A model generated the notes under the pieces. It saw only the letters and a list, made by a program, of their open reading frames with translations, ran no database searches and was not told where the DNA came from. DNA of 21,189 nt. Origin: Saccoglossus kowalevskii. Taxonomy: Eukaryota > Hemichordata > Enteropneusta > Harrimaniidae. The stretch's first letter is position 1. Every line of letters begins with the position of its first letter. The translations under genes were made by a program, and so were the position numbers. This document shows positions 1-10,117 of this stretch, in pieces. Where the stretch lies: the NCBI RefSeq assembly GCF_000003605.2, contig NW_003110204.1, positions 1 through 21,189 of the forward strand, in the 5' to 3' direction.

Positions 1-16
1 GTTTCTGTCATAAATC
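1..16 (-). CDS. Exon copy x0, partial (cut by window edge)
   Basis: The first 16 bases are the 5' end of another exon copy, preceded on the minus strand by a CTTGTAG acceptor at 17-23. The readable residues are (G)FMTE, with Ile3 replaced by Met relative to the common form. The rest of the copy lies left of the window. Its flanking intron is the most diverged in the array, so this may be one of the last repeats of the gene. Confidence 0.6.
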
Positions 17-459
17 CTACAAGTATTATGAGTTGAAAAATGCGTTGCAAATGATTCGCCAAATGGAAGTTGTATTTATTACTAATAACAAGCTCCATCT
101 AGTTGAATTGCATAACGATTATCTTGAATATGCATGTGAAAATGTACTCAAAGTCAGGTGGGGAAAAGCGTTTTTTCTAACATAATGTTCTGAAAATATG
201 AAAAGTATTGTGCAAGTGTGAAGAAATTTGAAAAAGATTTGAGCTATAAAGCATCAGAGTAAAAAATAGTTAATAAGAATATGAATGCAGAGAACAATTA
301 TTGAATTCAGATAGATATGGAAAGGAATTATAATTACAAGGCACTCCCTTTGATATACCTCGAATTCAGAACTTGGTACCATGTAATGTGCAGATTGTTG
401 TTATTATGTGAAACGTGTTGATTCCTTAAAGGAACTACTACATGAAAAGACCTATTTAC
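17..459 (-). other. Diverged intron between x1 and x0
   Basis: This intron is 443 bp and aligns along its whole length with the others, but carries many private changes. Examples are an altered stretch around 75-95 (tattactaataacaagctcc), aacgatt near 115, an altered segment around 258-290 and aggaattataatt near 325. Other introns differ from each other by only a few positions. It holds no gene that I can see. Terminal units of tandem arrays usually escape homogenisation, so this looks like the edge of the array. Confidence 0.7.
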
Positions 460-711
460 CTGTTGAGAAAGTACCTGTAGGCAAATCAGTTGAAGTAGAA
501 CTTTCAAATGTAGTTGTTGCACGTTCAGATGTTTTAGTTAGATCAGTCCCAGAAACCAAGGTATAATCAGTTCCTTCAGTGGCCGTTTCTTCTGTTGTAA
601 TAATGTTCTGAGTAGATTTAGTTTGAGCTGTTGTTTCAAATGTTTCTTGGGTAGAAATTGGTGGTAATGTTGATGACACAACATCAGATGTTGTTGTTTC
701 TGTTATAAATC
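460..711 (-). CDS. Exon copy x1: mucin-like 84-residue repeat (reference form)
   Basis: This copy carries the commonest residue at every position and serves as the reference for the numbering used in the other exon entries. In order the segment reads GFITETTTSDVVSSTLPPIS (1-20), then TQETFETTAQ (21-30), TKSTQNIITT (31-40), EETATEGTDY (41-50), TLVSGTDLTK (51-60), TSERATTTFE (61-70) and SSTSTDLPTGTFST (71-84). The acceptor is CTTGTAG and the donor ACAG|GTAAAT. Two further in-phase splice options exist: an AG 12 nt inside the 5' end (exon start 699) and a GTACTT donor 15 nt before the 3' end (exon end 475). Its upstream intron matches the one above x4, x8, x21, x24 and x29, although the exon lacks the residues typical of that class, so a recombination joint probably lies inside it. 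Confidence 0.75.
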
Positions 712-1162
712 CTACAAGTATGATGAGTTGAATCAATGCATTGTAAAATGACTCCCCAATGGAAGTTGTATTTACTAATAATACTAAGGTGCATTTAGTT
801 GAATTGCATAAAGATTATCTTGAATGTGCATGTGACAATGTACTCAAAGTCAGGTGGGAAAAAGCGTTTTTTCTAACATGATGTTCTGGTAAAATGAAAA
901 GAATTGTCCAATTGTGAAGACATTTGAAAAAGATTTAGGCTATAAAGCACCAGGGTAAAATAAAGTACATAACATTATGTGAACTGAATGCAGAAAACAA
1001 TTAGTGAATTCAGATAGATATGGAAAAGAATTATAGTTACAAGGCACTCCCTTTGATATACCTTGAATTTAGAAATTGGTACCATGTAATGTGCAGATTG
1101 TTGTTGTTATGTGAAACGTGTTGATTCTTTAAAGGAACTACTACATGAAAAGACCTATTTAC
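712..1162 (-). other. Full-length intron class (451-453 bp), example
   Basis: This is a representative full-length intron. Others lie at 2095-2546, 2799-3249, 4182-4633, 4886-5337, 5590-6041, 6974-7425, 8194-8644, 9413-9865, 10118-10569, 10822-11273, 12042-12492, 12745-13196, 13449-13900, 14153-14603, 15536-15987, 16240-16691, 18140-18591, 18839-19289, 19542-19993 and 20246-20696. The donor is normally GTAAATAG, whose TAG is in frame with the exon, so a retained intron would end translation at once. The 3' end has only a modest pyrimidine tract; CTCAT about 13 nt before the acceptor is a possible branch site. I see no gene, RNA or mobile element inside. The strong conservation is explained by recent duplication. 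Confidence 0.75.
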
Positions 1163-1414
1163 CCGTTGAGAAAGTACCTGTAGGCAAATCAGTTGAAGTA
1201 GAACTTTCAAATGTAGTTGTTGCAGGTTCAGATGTTTTAGTTAGATCAGTACCAGAAACCAAGGTATAATCAGTTTCTTCAGTGGCCGTTTCTTCTGTTG
1301 TAATAATGTTCTGAGTAGATTCAGTTTGAGCTGTTGTTTCAAATGTTTCTCGGGTGGAAATTGGTGGTAATGTTGATGACACAACATCAGAAGTTGTTTT
1401 TTCTGTTATAAATC
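1163..1414 (-). CDS. Exon copy x2 (class B: Arg22/Glu32/Glu47)
   Basis: Open across all 84 codons. Differences from the reference are T6K, Q22R, K32E, G47E and R64P. Pro64 is unique to this copy and comes from a CCT codon at 1224-1226. The last exon bases are ACGG rather than ACAG before GTAAAT, a slightly weaker donor context shared by most class B copies. The intron on its upstream side is the 428-bp form, as for every class B exon. Confidence 0.75.
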
Positions 1415-1842
1415 CTACAAGTATGATGAGTTGAATCAATGCATTGTAAAATGATTCCCCAAATGGAAGTTGTATTTACTAATAATACTACGGTGCATCT
1501 TCAATGTGCATGTGACAATGTACTCAAAGTCAGGTGGGAAAAAGCGTTTTTTCTAACATGATGTTCTGGAAAAATTCAAAGAATTGTCCAAATGCGTAGA
1601 CATTTGAAAAAGGTTTAGGCTATAAAGCACCAGAGTAAAGAAAAGTACATAAGAATATGCGAACTGAATGCAGAGAACAATTAGTGAATTCAGATAGATA
1701 TGGAAAAGAATTATAGTTACAAGGCACTCCCTTTGAAATACCTTGAATTGTGTACTTGGTAGCATGTAATGTGCAGATTGTTGTTATTATGTGAAACGTG
1801 TTGATTCCTGAAAGAAACTACCACATGAAAAGACCTATTTAC
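1415..1842 (-). other. 428-bp intron class (24-bp deletion), example
   Basis: This intron lacks 24 bp found in full-length relatives: on the plus strand gcatct is followed almost directly by tcaatgtgc near 1497-1508, instead of by the tagttgaa..gattatc segment. The same form occurs at 3502-3929, 6294-6721, 14856-15283 and 16944-17371. All five lie immediately upstream, in the sense of transcription, of a class B exon, so exon and intron variants have been copied together. No gene is seen inside. Confidence 0.75.
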
Positions 1843-2094
1843 CTGTTGAGAAAGTACCTGTAGGCAAATCAGTTGAAGTAGAACTTTCAAATGTAGTTGT
1901 TGCACGTTCAGATGTTTTAGTAAGATCAGTCCCAGAAACCAAGGTATAATCAGTTCCTTCAGTGGCCGTTTCTTCTGTTGTAATAATGTTCTGAGTAGAT
2001 TTAGTTTGAGCTGTTGTTTCAAATGTTTCTTGGGTAGAAATTGGTGGTAATGTTGATGACACAACATCAGATGTTCTTGTTTCTGTTATAAATC
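1843..2094 (-). CDS. Exon copy x3 (class C: Arg7)
   Basis: Open throughout; the only residue change from the reference is T7R (TETRTSD). Class C copies sit just right of class B copies in the recurring D-B-C order. Standard CTTGTAG acceptor and ACAG|GTAAAT donor. Confidence 0.75.
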
Positions 2095-2546
2095 CTACAA
2101 GTATGATGAGTTGAATCAATACATTGTAATATGATTCCCCAAATGGAAGTTGTATTTAATAATAATAATAAGGTGCATCTAGTTGATTTGCATAAAGATT
2201 ATCTTGAATGTGCATGTGACAATGTACTCAAAGTCAGGTGGGAAAAAGCGTTTTTTCTAACATGATGTTCTGAAAAAATGAAAAGAATTGTCCAAATGCG
2301 AAGACATTTGAAAAAGATTTAGGCTATAAAGCACCAGGGAAAAGTAAAGTACATAAGAATATGCGAACTGAATGCAGAGAACAATTAGTGAATTCAGATA
2401 GATATGGAAAAGAATTATAGTTACAAGGCACTCCTTTTGAAATACCTTGAATTGTGTACTTGGTAGCATGTAATGTGCAGATTGTTGTTATTATGTGAAA
2501 CGTGTTGATTCCTTAAAGAAACTACCACATGAGAAGACCTATTTAC

Positions 2547-2798
2547 CTGTTGAGAAAGTACCTGTAGGCAAATCAGTTGAAGTAGAACTTTCAAATGTAG
2601 TTGTTGCACGTTCAGGTGTTTTAGTTAGATCAGTCCCAGAAACCAAGGTATAATCAGTGCCTTCAGTGGCCGTTTCTTCTGTTGTAATAATGTTCTGATT
2701 AGATTGAGTTTGAGCTGTTGTTTCAAATGTTTCTTGGGTAGAAATTGGTGGTAATGTTGATGACACAACATCAGATGTTGTTGTTTCTGTTATAAATC
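2547..2798 (-). CDS. Exon copy x4 (class D: Gln32/Asn34/Pro62)
   Basis: Open throughout. Changes are K32Q, T34N and S62P, giving TQSNQ and KTPERA. It keeps Ile38, whereas the other class D copies have Met38, so it is the ancestral-looking member of that class. It is the left exon of a D-B-C block. Confidence 0.75.
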
Positions 2799-3249
2799 CT
2801 ACAAGTATGATGAGTTGAATCAATGCATTGTAAAATGACTCCCCAATGGAAGTTGTATTTACTAATAATACTAAGGTGCATTTAGTTGAATTGCATAAAG
2901 ATTATCTTGAATGTGCATGTGACAATGTACTCAAAGTCAGGTGGGAAAAAGCGTTTTTTCTAACATGATGTTCTGGTAAAATGAAAAGAATTGTCCAATT
3001 GTGAAGACATTTGAAAAAGATTTAGGCTATAAAGCCCCAGGGTAAAATAAAGTACATAACATTATGTGAACTGAATGCAGAAAACAATTAGTGAATTCAG
3101 ATAGATATGGAAAAGAATTATAGTTACAAGGCACTCCCTTTGATATACCTTGAATTTAGAACTTGGTACCATGTAATGTGCAGATTGTTGTTGTTATGTG
3201 AAACGTGTTGATTCCTTAAAGGAACTACTACATGAAAAGACCTATTTAC

Positions 3250-3501
3250 CCGTTGAGAAAGTACCTGTAGGCAAATCAGTTGAAGTAGAACTTTCAAATG
3301 TAGTTGTTGCACGTTCAGATGTTTTAGTTAGATCAGTACCAGAAACCAAGGTATAATCAGTTTCTTCAGTGGCCGTTTCTTCTGTTGTAATAATGTTCTG
3401 AGTAGATTCAGTTTGAGCTGTTGTTTCAAATGTTTCTCGGGTGGAAATAGGTGGTAATGTTGATGACACAACATCAGAAGTTGTTGTTTCTGTTATAAAT
3501 C
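3250..3501 (-). CDS. Exon copy x5 (class B)
   Basis: Open throughout. Changes are Q22R, K32E and G47E. The exon ends in ACGG before GTAAAT. It is paired with the 428-bp intron at 3502-3929. Confidence 0.75.
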
Positions 3502-3929
3502 CTACAAGTATGATGAGTTGAATCAATGCATTGTAAAATGATTCCCCAAATGGAAGTTGTATTTACTAATAATACTAAGGTGCATCTTCAATGTGCATGT
3601 GACAATGTACTCAAAGTCAGGTGGGAAAAAGCGTTTTTTCTAACATGATGTTCTGGAAAAATTCAAAGAATTGTCCAAATGCGAAGACATTTGAAAAAGG
3701 TTTAGGCTATAAAGCACCAGAGTAAAGTAAAGTACATAAGAATATGCAAACTGAATGCAGAGAACAATTAGTGAATTCAGATAGATATGGAAAAGAATTA
3801 TAGTTACAAGGCACTCCCTTTGAAATACCTTGAATTGTGTACTTGGTACCATGTAATGTGCAGATTGTTGTTATTATGTGAAACGTGTTGATTCCTTAAA
3901 GAAACTACCACATGAAAAGACCTATTTAC

Positions 3930-4181
3930 CTGTTGAGAAAGTACCTGTAGGCAAATCAGTTGAAGTAGAACTTTCAAATGTAGTTGTTGCACGTTCAGAT
4001 GTTTTAGTAAGATCAGTCCCAGAAACCAAGATATAATCAGTTCCTTCAGTGGCCGTTTCTTCTGTTGTAATAATGTTCTGAGTAGATTTAGTTTGAGCTG
4101 TTGTTTCAAATGTTTCTTGGGTAGAAATTGGTGGTAATGTTGATGACACAACATCAGATGTTCTTGTTTCTGTTATAAATC
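3930..4181 (-). CDS. Exon copy x6 (class C, Ile51)
   Basis: Open throughout. Changes are T7R and a private T51I (TDYILVSG), caused by a single change in an ACC codon. It loses one potential O-glycosylation site. Confidence 0.75.
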
Positions 4182-4633
4182 CTACAAGTATGATGAGTTG
4201 AATCAATGCATTGTAAAATGATTCCCCAAATGGAAGTTGTATTTACTAATATTAATAAGGTGCATCTAGTTGAAATGCGTAAAGATTATCTTGAATGTGC
4301 ATGTGACAATGTACTCAAAGTCAGGTGGAAAAAAGCGTTTTTTCTAACATGATGTTCTGGAAAAATGAAAAGGATTGTCCAATTGCGAAGACATTTGAAA
4401 AAGATTTAGGCTACAAAGCACCAGGGTAAAGTAAAGTACATAAGAATATGTGAACTGAATGCAGAAAACAATTAGTGAATTCAGATAGATATGGAAAAGA
4501 AATACAGTTACAAGGCACTCCCTTCGATATACCTTGAATTGTGTACTTGGTACCATGTAATGTGCAGATTGTTGTTATTATGTGAAACGTGTTGATTCCT
4601 TAAAGAAACTACCACATGAAAAGACCTATGTAC

Positions 4634-4885
4634 CTGTTGAGAAAGTACCTGTAGGCAAATCAGTTGAAGTAGAACTTTCAAATGTAGTTGTTGCACGTTC
4701 AGATGTTTTAGTAAGATCAGTCCCAGAAACCAAGGTATAATCAGTTCCTTCAGTGGCCGTTTCTTCTGTTGTAATAATGTTCTGAGTAGATTTAGTTTGA
4801 GCTGTTGTTTCAAATGTTTCTTGGGTAGAAATTGGTGGTAATGTTGATGACACAACATCAGATGTTCTTGTTTCTGTTATAAATC
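4634..4885 (-). CDS. Exon copy x7 (class C, altered donor)
   Basis: The residues match class C (T7R only). The donor is ACAG|GTACAT rather than GTAAAT (cctatgtacctg on the plus strand at 4625-4636), unique in the array. GT is kept, but position +4 is changed and the match to the donor consensus is a little poorer. The intronic TAG normally in frame after the donor is still present. This unit is an extra class C copy that turns the three-unit block into a four-unit one (D-B-C-C). Confidence 0.7.
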
Positions 4886-5337
4886 CTACAAGTATGATGA
4901 GTTGAATCAATGCATTGTAAAATGATTCCCCAAATGGAAGTTGTATTTACTAATATTAATAAGGTGCATCTAGTTGAAATGCGTAAAGATTATCTTGAAT
5001 GTGCATGTGACAATGTACTCAAAGTCAGGTGGGAAAAAGCGTTTTTTCTAACATGATGTTCTGGAAAAATTCAAAGAATTGTCCAAATGCGAAGACATTT
5101 GAAAAAGATTTAGGCTATAAAGCACCAGGGTAAAGTAAAGTACATAAGAATATGCGAACTGAATGCAGAGAACAATTAGTGAATTCAGATAGATATGGAA
5201 AAGAATTATAGTTACAAGGCACTCCTTTTGAAATACCTTGAATTGTGTACTTGGTAGCATGTAATGTGCAGATTGTTGTTATTATGTGAAACGTGTTGAT
5301 TCCTTAAAGAAACTACCACATGAGAAGACCTATTTAC

Positions 5338-5589
5338 CTGTTGAGAAAGTACCTGTAGGCAAATCAGTTGAAGTAGAACTTTCAAATGTAGTTGTTGCAC
5401 GTTCAGGTGTTTTAGTTAGATCAGTCCCAGAAACCAAGGTATAATCAGTTCCTTCAGTGGCCGTTTCTTCTGTTGTCATAATGTTCTGATTAGATTGAGT
5501 TTGAGCTGTTGTTTCAAATGTTTCTTGGGTAGAAATTGGTGGTAATGTTGATGACACAACATCAGATGTTGTTGTTTCTGTTATAAATC
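5338..5589 (-). CDS. Exon copy x8 (class D, Met38)
   Basis: Open throughout. Changes are K32Q, T34N, I38M and S62P. The Met38 variant is shared with x21, x24 and x29, which links these copies as descendants of one duplicated unit. Confidence 0.75.
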
Positions 5590-6041
5590 CTACAAGTATG
5601 ATGAGTTGAATCAATGCATTGTAAAATGATTCCCCAAATGGAAGTTGTATTTACTAATAATACTAAGGTGCATTTAGTTGAATTGCATAAAGATTATCTT
5701 GAATGTGCATGTGACAATGTACTCAAAGTCAGGTGGGAAAAAGCGTTTTTTCTAACATGATGTTCTGGTAAAATGTAAAGAATTGTCCAATTGCGAAGAC
5801 ATTTGAAAAAGATTTAGGCTATAAAGCACCAGGGTAAAATAAAGTACATAACATTATGTGAACTGAATGCAGAAAACAATTAGTGAATTCAGACAGATAT
5901 GGAAAAGAATTATAGTTACAAGGCACTCCCTTTGATATACCTTGAATTTTGAACTTGGTACCATGTAATGTGCAGATTGTTGTTGTTATGTGAAACGTGT
6001 TGATACCTTAAAGGAACTACTACATGAAAAGACCTATTTAC

Positions 6042-6293
6042 CCGTTGAGAAAGTACCTGTAGGCAAATCAGTTGAAGTAGAACTTTCAAATGTAGTTGTT
6101 GCACGTTCAGATGTTTTAGTTAGATCAGTACCAGAAACCAAAGTATAATCAGTTTCTTCAGTGGCCGTTTCTTCTGTTGTAATAATGTTCTGAGTAGATT
6201 CAGTTTGAGCTGTTGTTTCAAATGTTTCTCGGGTGGAAATTGGTGGTAATGTTGATGACACAACATCAGAAGTTGTTGTTTCTGTTATAAATC
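6042..6293 (-). CDS. Exon copy x9 (class B)
   Basis: Open throughout. Changes are Q22R, K32E and G47E. It ends in ACGG before GTAAAT. The adjoining sequence has ggtatcaacacg in place of ggaatcaacacg (minus strand), a variant shared with x25. Confidence 0.75.
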
Positions 6294-6721
6294 CTACAAG
6301 TATGATGAGTTGAATCAATGCATTGTAAAATGATTCCCCAAATGGAAGTTGTATTTACTAATAATACTAAGGTGCATCTTCAATGTGCATGTGACAATGT
6401 ACTCAAAGTCAGGTGGGAAAAAGCGTTTTTTCTAACATGATGTTCTGGAAAAATTCAAAGAATTGTCCAAATGCGAAGACATTTGAAAAAGGTTTAGGCT
6501 ATAAAGCACCAGAGTAAAGTAAAGTACATAAGAATATGCGAACTGAATGCAGAGAACAATTAGTGAATTCAGATAGATATGGAACAGAATTATAGTTACA
6601 AGGCACTCCCTTTGAAATACCTTGAATTGTGTACTTGGTACCATGTAATGTGCAGATTGTTGTTATTATGTGAAACGTGTTGATTCCTTAAAGAAACTAC
6701 CACATGAAAAGACCTATTTAC

Positions 6722-6973
6722 CTGTTGAGAAAGTACCTGTAGGCAAATCAGTTGAAGTAGAACTTTCAAATGTAGTTGTTGCACGTTCAGATGTTTTAGT
6801 AAGATCAGTCCCAGAAACCAAGGTATAATCAGTTCCTTCAGTGGCCGTTTCTTCTGTTGTAATAATGTTCTGAGTAGATTTAGTTTGAGCTGTTGTTTCA
6901 AATGTTTCTTGGGTAGAAATTGGTGGTAATGTTGATGACACAACATCAGATGTTCTTGTTTCTGTTATAAATC
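6722..6973 (-). CDS. Exon copy x10 (class C)
   Basis: Open throughout; T7R is the only residue change. Standard splice signals. It closes the D-B-C block on the right. Confidence 0.75.
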
Positions 6974-7425
6974 CTACAAGTATGATGAGTTGAATCAATG
7001 CATTGTAAAATGATTCTCCAAATGGAAGTTGTATTTACTAATAATACTAAGGTGCATCTAGTTGAAATGCGTAAAGATTATCTTGAATGTGCATGTGACA
7101 ATGTACTCAAAGTCAGGTGGGAAAAAGCGTTTTTTCTAACATGATGTTCTGGAAAAATGAAAAGGATTGTCCAATTGCGAAGACATTTGAAAAAGATTTA
7201 GGCTATAAAGCACCAGGGTAAAGTAAAGTACATAAGAATATGTGAACTGAATGCAGAAAACAATTAGTGAATTCAGATAGATATGGAAAAGAAATACAGT
7301 TACAAGGCACTCCCTTCGATATACCTTGAATTGTGTACTTGGTAACATGTAATGTGCAGATTGTTGTTATTATGTGAAACGTGTTAATTCCTTAAAGAAA
7401 CTACCACATGAAAAGACCTATTTAC

Positions 7426-7677
7426 CTGTTGAGAAAGTACCTGTAGGCAAATCAGTTGAAGTAGAACTTTCAAATGTACTTGTTGCACGTTCAGATGTTT
7501 TAGTAAGATCCGTCCCAGAAACCATGGTATAATCAGTTCCTTCAGTGGCCGTTTCTTCTGTTGTAATCATGTTCTGAGTAGATTTAGTTTGAACTGTTGT
7601 TTCAAATGTTGCTTGGGTGGAAATTGGTGGCAATGTTGATGACACAACATCAGATGTTGTTGTTTCTGTTATAATTC
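7426..7677 (-). CDS. Exon copy x11 (class F: Ala23/Met52/Ser67)
   Basis: Open throughout. Changes are F2I, E23A, A29V, I37M, L52M and T67S. The sequence upstream of the acceptor is of the TTCAGCTATC type, which adds a further possible acceptor (TTCAG) 15 nt upstream; use of it would start the exon at 7692, in the same phase, and add five residues. The intron upstream is a 264-bp short form. Confidence 0.7.
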
Positions 7678-7941
7678 CTACAAGTATGATAGCTGAATAA
7701 ATGCATTGTAAAATGATTCCCCAAATGGAAGTTGTATTTACTAATATTAATAAGATGCATCTAGTTGAAATGCGTAAAGATTATCTTGAATGTGCATGTG
7801 ACAATGTACTCAAAGTCAGGTGGGAAAAAGCGTTTTTTCTAACATGAATTGAGAACTTGGTACCATGTAATGTCCAGTATGTTGTTATTATGTAAAACAT
7901 GTTCAAACCAAAGAAACTACCACATGAGAAGACCTATTTAC
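7678..7941 (-). other. Short 264-bp intron (185-bp deletion), copy 1
   Basis: The plus strand reads aacatgaattgagaac around 7841-7856, joining two sites that are 185 bp apart in the full-length relative at 12042-12492. The triplet tga at 7845-7847 is present at both original breakpoints, consistent with a microhomology deletion. Splice signals are intact, so splicing should be unaffected. Confidence 0.75.
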
Positions 7942-8193
7942 CTGTCGAGAAAGTACCTGTAGGCAAATCAGTTGAAGTAGAACTTTCAAATGTAGTTGTT
8001 GCACGTTCAGATGTTTTAGTAAGATCAGTCCCAGAAACCAAGGTATAATCAGTTCCTTCAGTGGCCGTTTCTTCTGTTGTAATAATGTTCTGAGTAGATT
8101 TAGTTTGAGCTGTTGTTTCAAATGTTTCTTGGGTAGAAATTGGTGGTAATGTTGATGACACAACATCAGATGTTGTTGTTTCTGTCATAATTC
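7942..8193 (-). CDS. Exon copy x12
   Basis: Open throughout. Changes are F2I and I3M only; from residue 4 onward it is the reference form. The 5' flank is of the TTCAGCTATC type with an extra in-phase acceptor, while the body resembles x1, so it is probably a mosaic of two unit families. It abuts a 264-bp intron on its downstream side. Confidence 0.7.
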
Positions 8194-8644
8194 CTACAAG
8201 TATGATAGCTGAATAAATGCATTGTAAAATGATTCCCCAAATGGAAGTTGTATTTACTAATATTAATAAGATGCATCTAGTTGAAATGCGTAAAGATTAT
8301 CTTGAATGTGCATGTGACAATGTACTCAAAGTCAGGTGGGAAAAAGCGTTTTTTCTAACATGATGTTCTGGAAAAATGAAAAGGATTGTCCAATTGCGAA
8401 GACATTTGAAAAAGATTTAGGCTATAAAGCACCAGGGTAAAGTAAAGTACATAAGAATATGTGAACTGAATGCAGAAAACAATTAGTGAATTCAGATAGA
8501 TATGGAAAAGAAATACAGTTACAAGGCACTCCCTTCGATATACCTTGAATTGTGTACTTGGTAACATGTAATGTGCAGATTGTTGTTATTATGTGAAACG
8601 TGTTGATTCCTTAAAGAAACTACTACATGAAAAGACCTATTTAC

Positions 8645-8896
8645 CTGTTGAGAAAGTACCTGTAGGCAAATCAGTTGAAGTAAAACTTTCAAATGTACTT
8701 GTTGCACGTTCAGATGTTTTAGTAAGATCCGTCCCAGAAACCATGGTATAATCAGTTCCTTCAGTGGCCGTTTCTTCTGTTGTAATAATGTTCTGAGTAG
8801 ATTTAGTTTGAGCTGTTGTTTCAAATGTTGCTTGGGTGGAAATTGGTGGCAATGTTGATGACACAACATCAGATGCTGTTGTTTCTGTCATAATTC
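8645..8896 (-). CDS. Exon copy x13 (class F)
   Basis: Open throughout. Changes are F2I, I3M, T8A, E23A, L52M, T67S and a private S72F (FESFTS). Two potential O-glycosylation sites are lost (T8A, S72F). The upstream intron is the second 264-bp copy. Confidence 0.7.
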
Positions 8897-9160
8897 CTAC
8901 AAGTATGATAGCTGAATAAATGCATTGTAAAATGATTCCCCAAATGGAAGTTGTATTTACTAATATTAATAAGATGCATCTAGTTGAAATGCGTAAAGAT
9001 TATCTTGAATGTGCATGTGACAATGTACTCAAAGTCAGGTGGGAAAAAGCGTTTTTTCTAACATGAATTGAGAACTTGGTACCATGTAATGTCCAGTATG
9101 TTGTTATTATGTAAAACATGTTCAAACCAAAGAAACTACCACATGAGAAGACCTATTTAC
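8897..9160 (-). other. Short 264-bp intron, copy 2
   Basis: Carries the same deletion joint (tga at 9064-9066) and the same flanking variants (ccagtatg, catgttcaaacc) as the other short introns, so it descends from the same deletion event rather than an independent one. Confidence 0.75.
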
Positions 9161-9412
9161 CTGTCGAGAAAGTACCTGTAGGCAAATCAGTTGAAGTAGA
9201 ACCTTCAAATGTAGTTGTTGCATGTTCAGATGTTTTAGTTAGATCAGTCCCAGAAACCAAGGTATAACCAGTTCCTTCAGTGGCCGTTTCTTCTGTTGTA
9301 ATAATGTTCTGAGTAGATTTAGTTTGAGCTGTTGTTTCAAATGTTTCTTGGGTAGAAATTGGTGGTAATGTTGATGACACAACATCAGATGTTCTTGTTT
9401 CTGTTATAAATC
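9161..9412 (-). CDS. Exon copy x14 (class G: Gly49/His64/Gly71)
   Basis: Open throughout. Changes are T7R, D49G, R64H and S71G. As far as I can see it is identical to x18 and x27 over the whole exon, and all three lie directly right of a 264-bp intron, so the exon and intron travel as one module. Confidence 0.75.
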
Positions 9413-9865
9413 CTACAAGTATGATGAGTTGAATCAATGCATTGTAAAATGAATCCCCAAATAGAAGATGTATTTACTAATATTAATAAGGTGCATCTAG
9501 TTGAAATGCGTCAAGATTATCTTAAATGTGCATGTGACAATGTACTCAAAGTCAGGTGGGAAAACGCGTTTTTTCTAACATGATGTTCTGGGAAAAATGA
9601 AAAGAATTGTCCAATTGCGAAGACATTTGAAAAAGATTTAGGCTATAAAGCAACAGGGTAAAATAAAGTACATAAGAATATGTGAACTGAATGCAGAAAA
9701 CAATTAGTGAATTCAGATAGATATGGAAAATAATTATAGTTACAAGGCACTCCCTTTGATATACCTTGAATTTAGAACTTGGTACCATGTAATGTGCAGA
9801 TTGTTTTTATTATGTGAAACGTGTTGATTCCTTAAAGGAACTACTACATGAAAAGACCTATTTAC

Positions 9866-10117
9866 CTGTTGAGAAAGTACCTGTAGGCAAATCAGTTGAA
9901 GTAGAACTTTCAAATGTACTTGTTGCACGTTCAGATGTTTTAGTTAGATCAGTCCCAGAAACCAATGTATAATCAGTTCCTTCAGTGGCCGTTTCTTCTG
10001 TTGTAATAATGTTCTGAGCAAATTCAGTTTGAGCTGTTGTTTCAAATGTTTCTTGGGTAGAAATTGGTGGCAATGTTGATGACACAACATCAGATGTTGT
10101 TGTTTCTGTTATAAATC
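9866..10117 (-). CDS. Exon copy x15
   Basis: Open throughout. Changes are K32E, S33F, T34A (TEFAQ) and T67S. The TEFAQ segment is unique to this copy and removes two potential O-glycosylation sites. Its downstream intron, at 9413-9865, is one base longer than the norm (gggaaaaatg near 9590). Confidence 0.75.

Larger units (their letters stand above)
2547..4181 (-). repeat. Higher-order repeat block D-B-C (x4-x6)
   Basis: Three consecutive units (Q32/N34/P62 exon, R22/E32/E47 exon with 428-bp intron, R7 exon) form a block that recurs at 5338-6973 and 13901-15535, and in part at 15988-17371. x1-x3 resembles it too, apart from the class of the x1 exon. Recurrence of the same order with the same intron lengths shows that multi-unit segments were duplicated, not only single units. 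Confidence 0.7.
5338..6973 (-). repeat. Higher-order repeat block D-B-C (x8-x10)
   Basis: Second occurrence of the three-unit block, offset about 2.79 kb from x4-x6 because of the extra class C unit x7. Exon classes, intron lengths (452 then 428) and order are the same. Confidence 0.7.

Noticed and set aside
64-183. A 40-codon plus-strand frame (starting MEVVF and ending KAFFLT) in nearly every intron
   Set aside because: It looks protein-like and the 24-bp deletion keeps its frame. However, at least two units have stops (near 10966 and 20390), others lose the ATG, and the diverged copy at the left edge differs almost only by residue-changing substitutions. This argues against selection on a peptide.
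712-750. Signal-peptide-like hydrophobic translation (..ALIQLIILVG) directly before the acceptor, in frame with the exon
   Set aside because: There is no in-frame ATG, stops lie shortly upstream, and pyrimidine-rich acceptor regions normally translate to hydrophobic residues. A relic of an ancestral first exon is possible but not supported.
1553-1765. A 70-codon hydrophobic minus-strand open frame recurring in most full-length introns
   Set aside because: It lies wholly within the intron and is absent from the short introns and several others. It recurs only because the unit is repeated. Its hydrophobicity reflects T-rich sequence, and it has no link to the splice signals.
1717-2067. A Leu/Gln/His-rich 62-116-codon minus-strand frame overlapping the exons
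   Set aside because: It is another reading frame of the same DNA, is interrupted by stops in many units, and runs across the donor site. The Thr/Ser-rich frame is the one that stays open in 30 of 31 copies and ends exactly at the splice signals.
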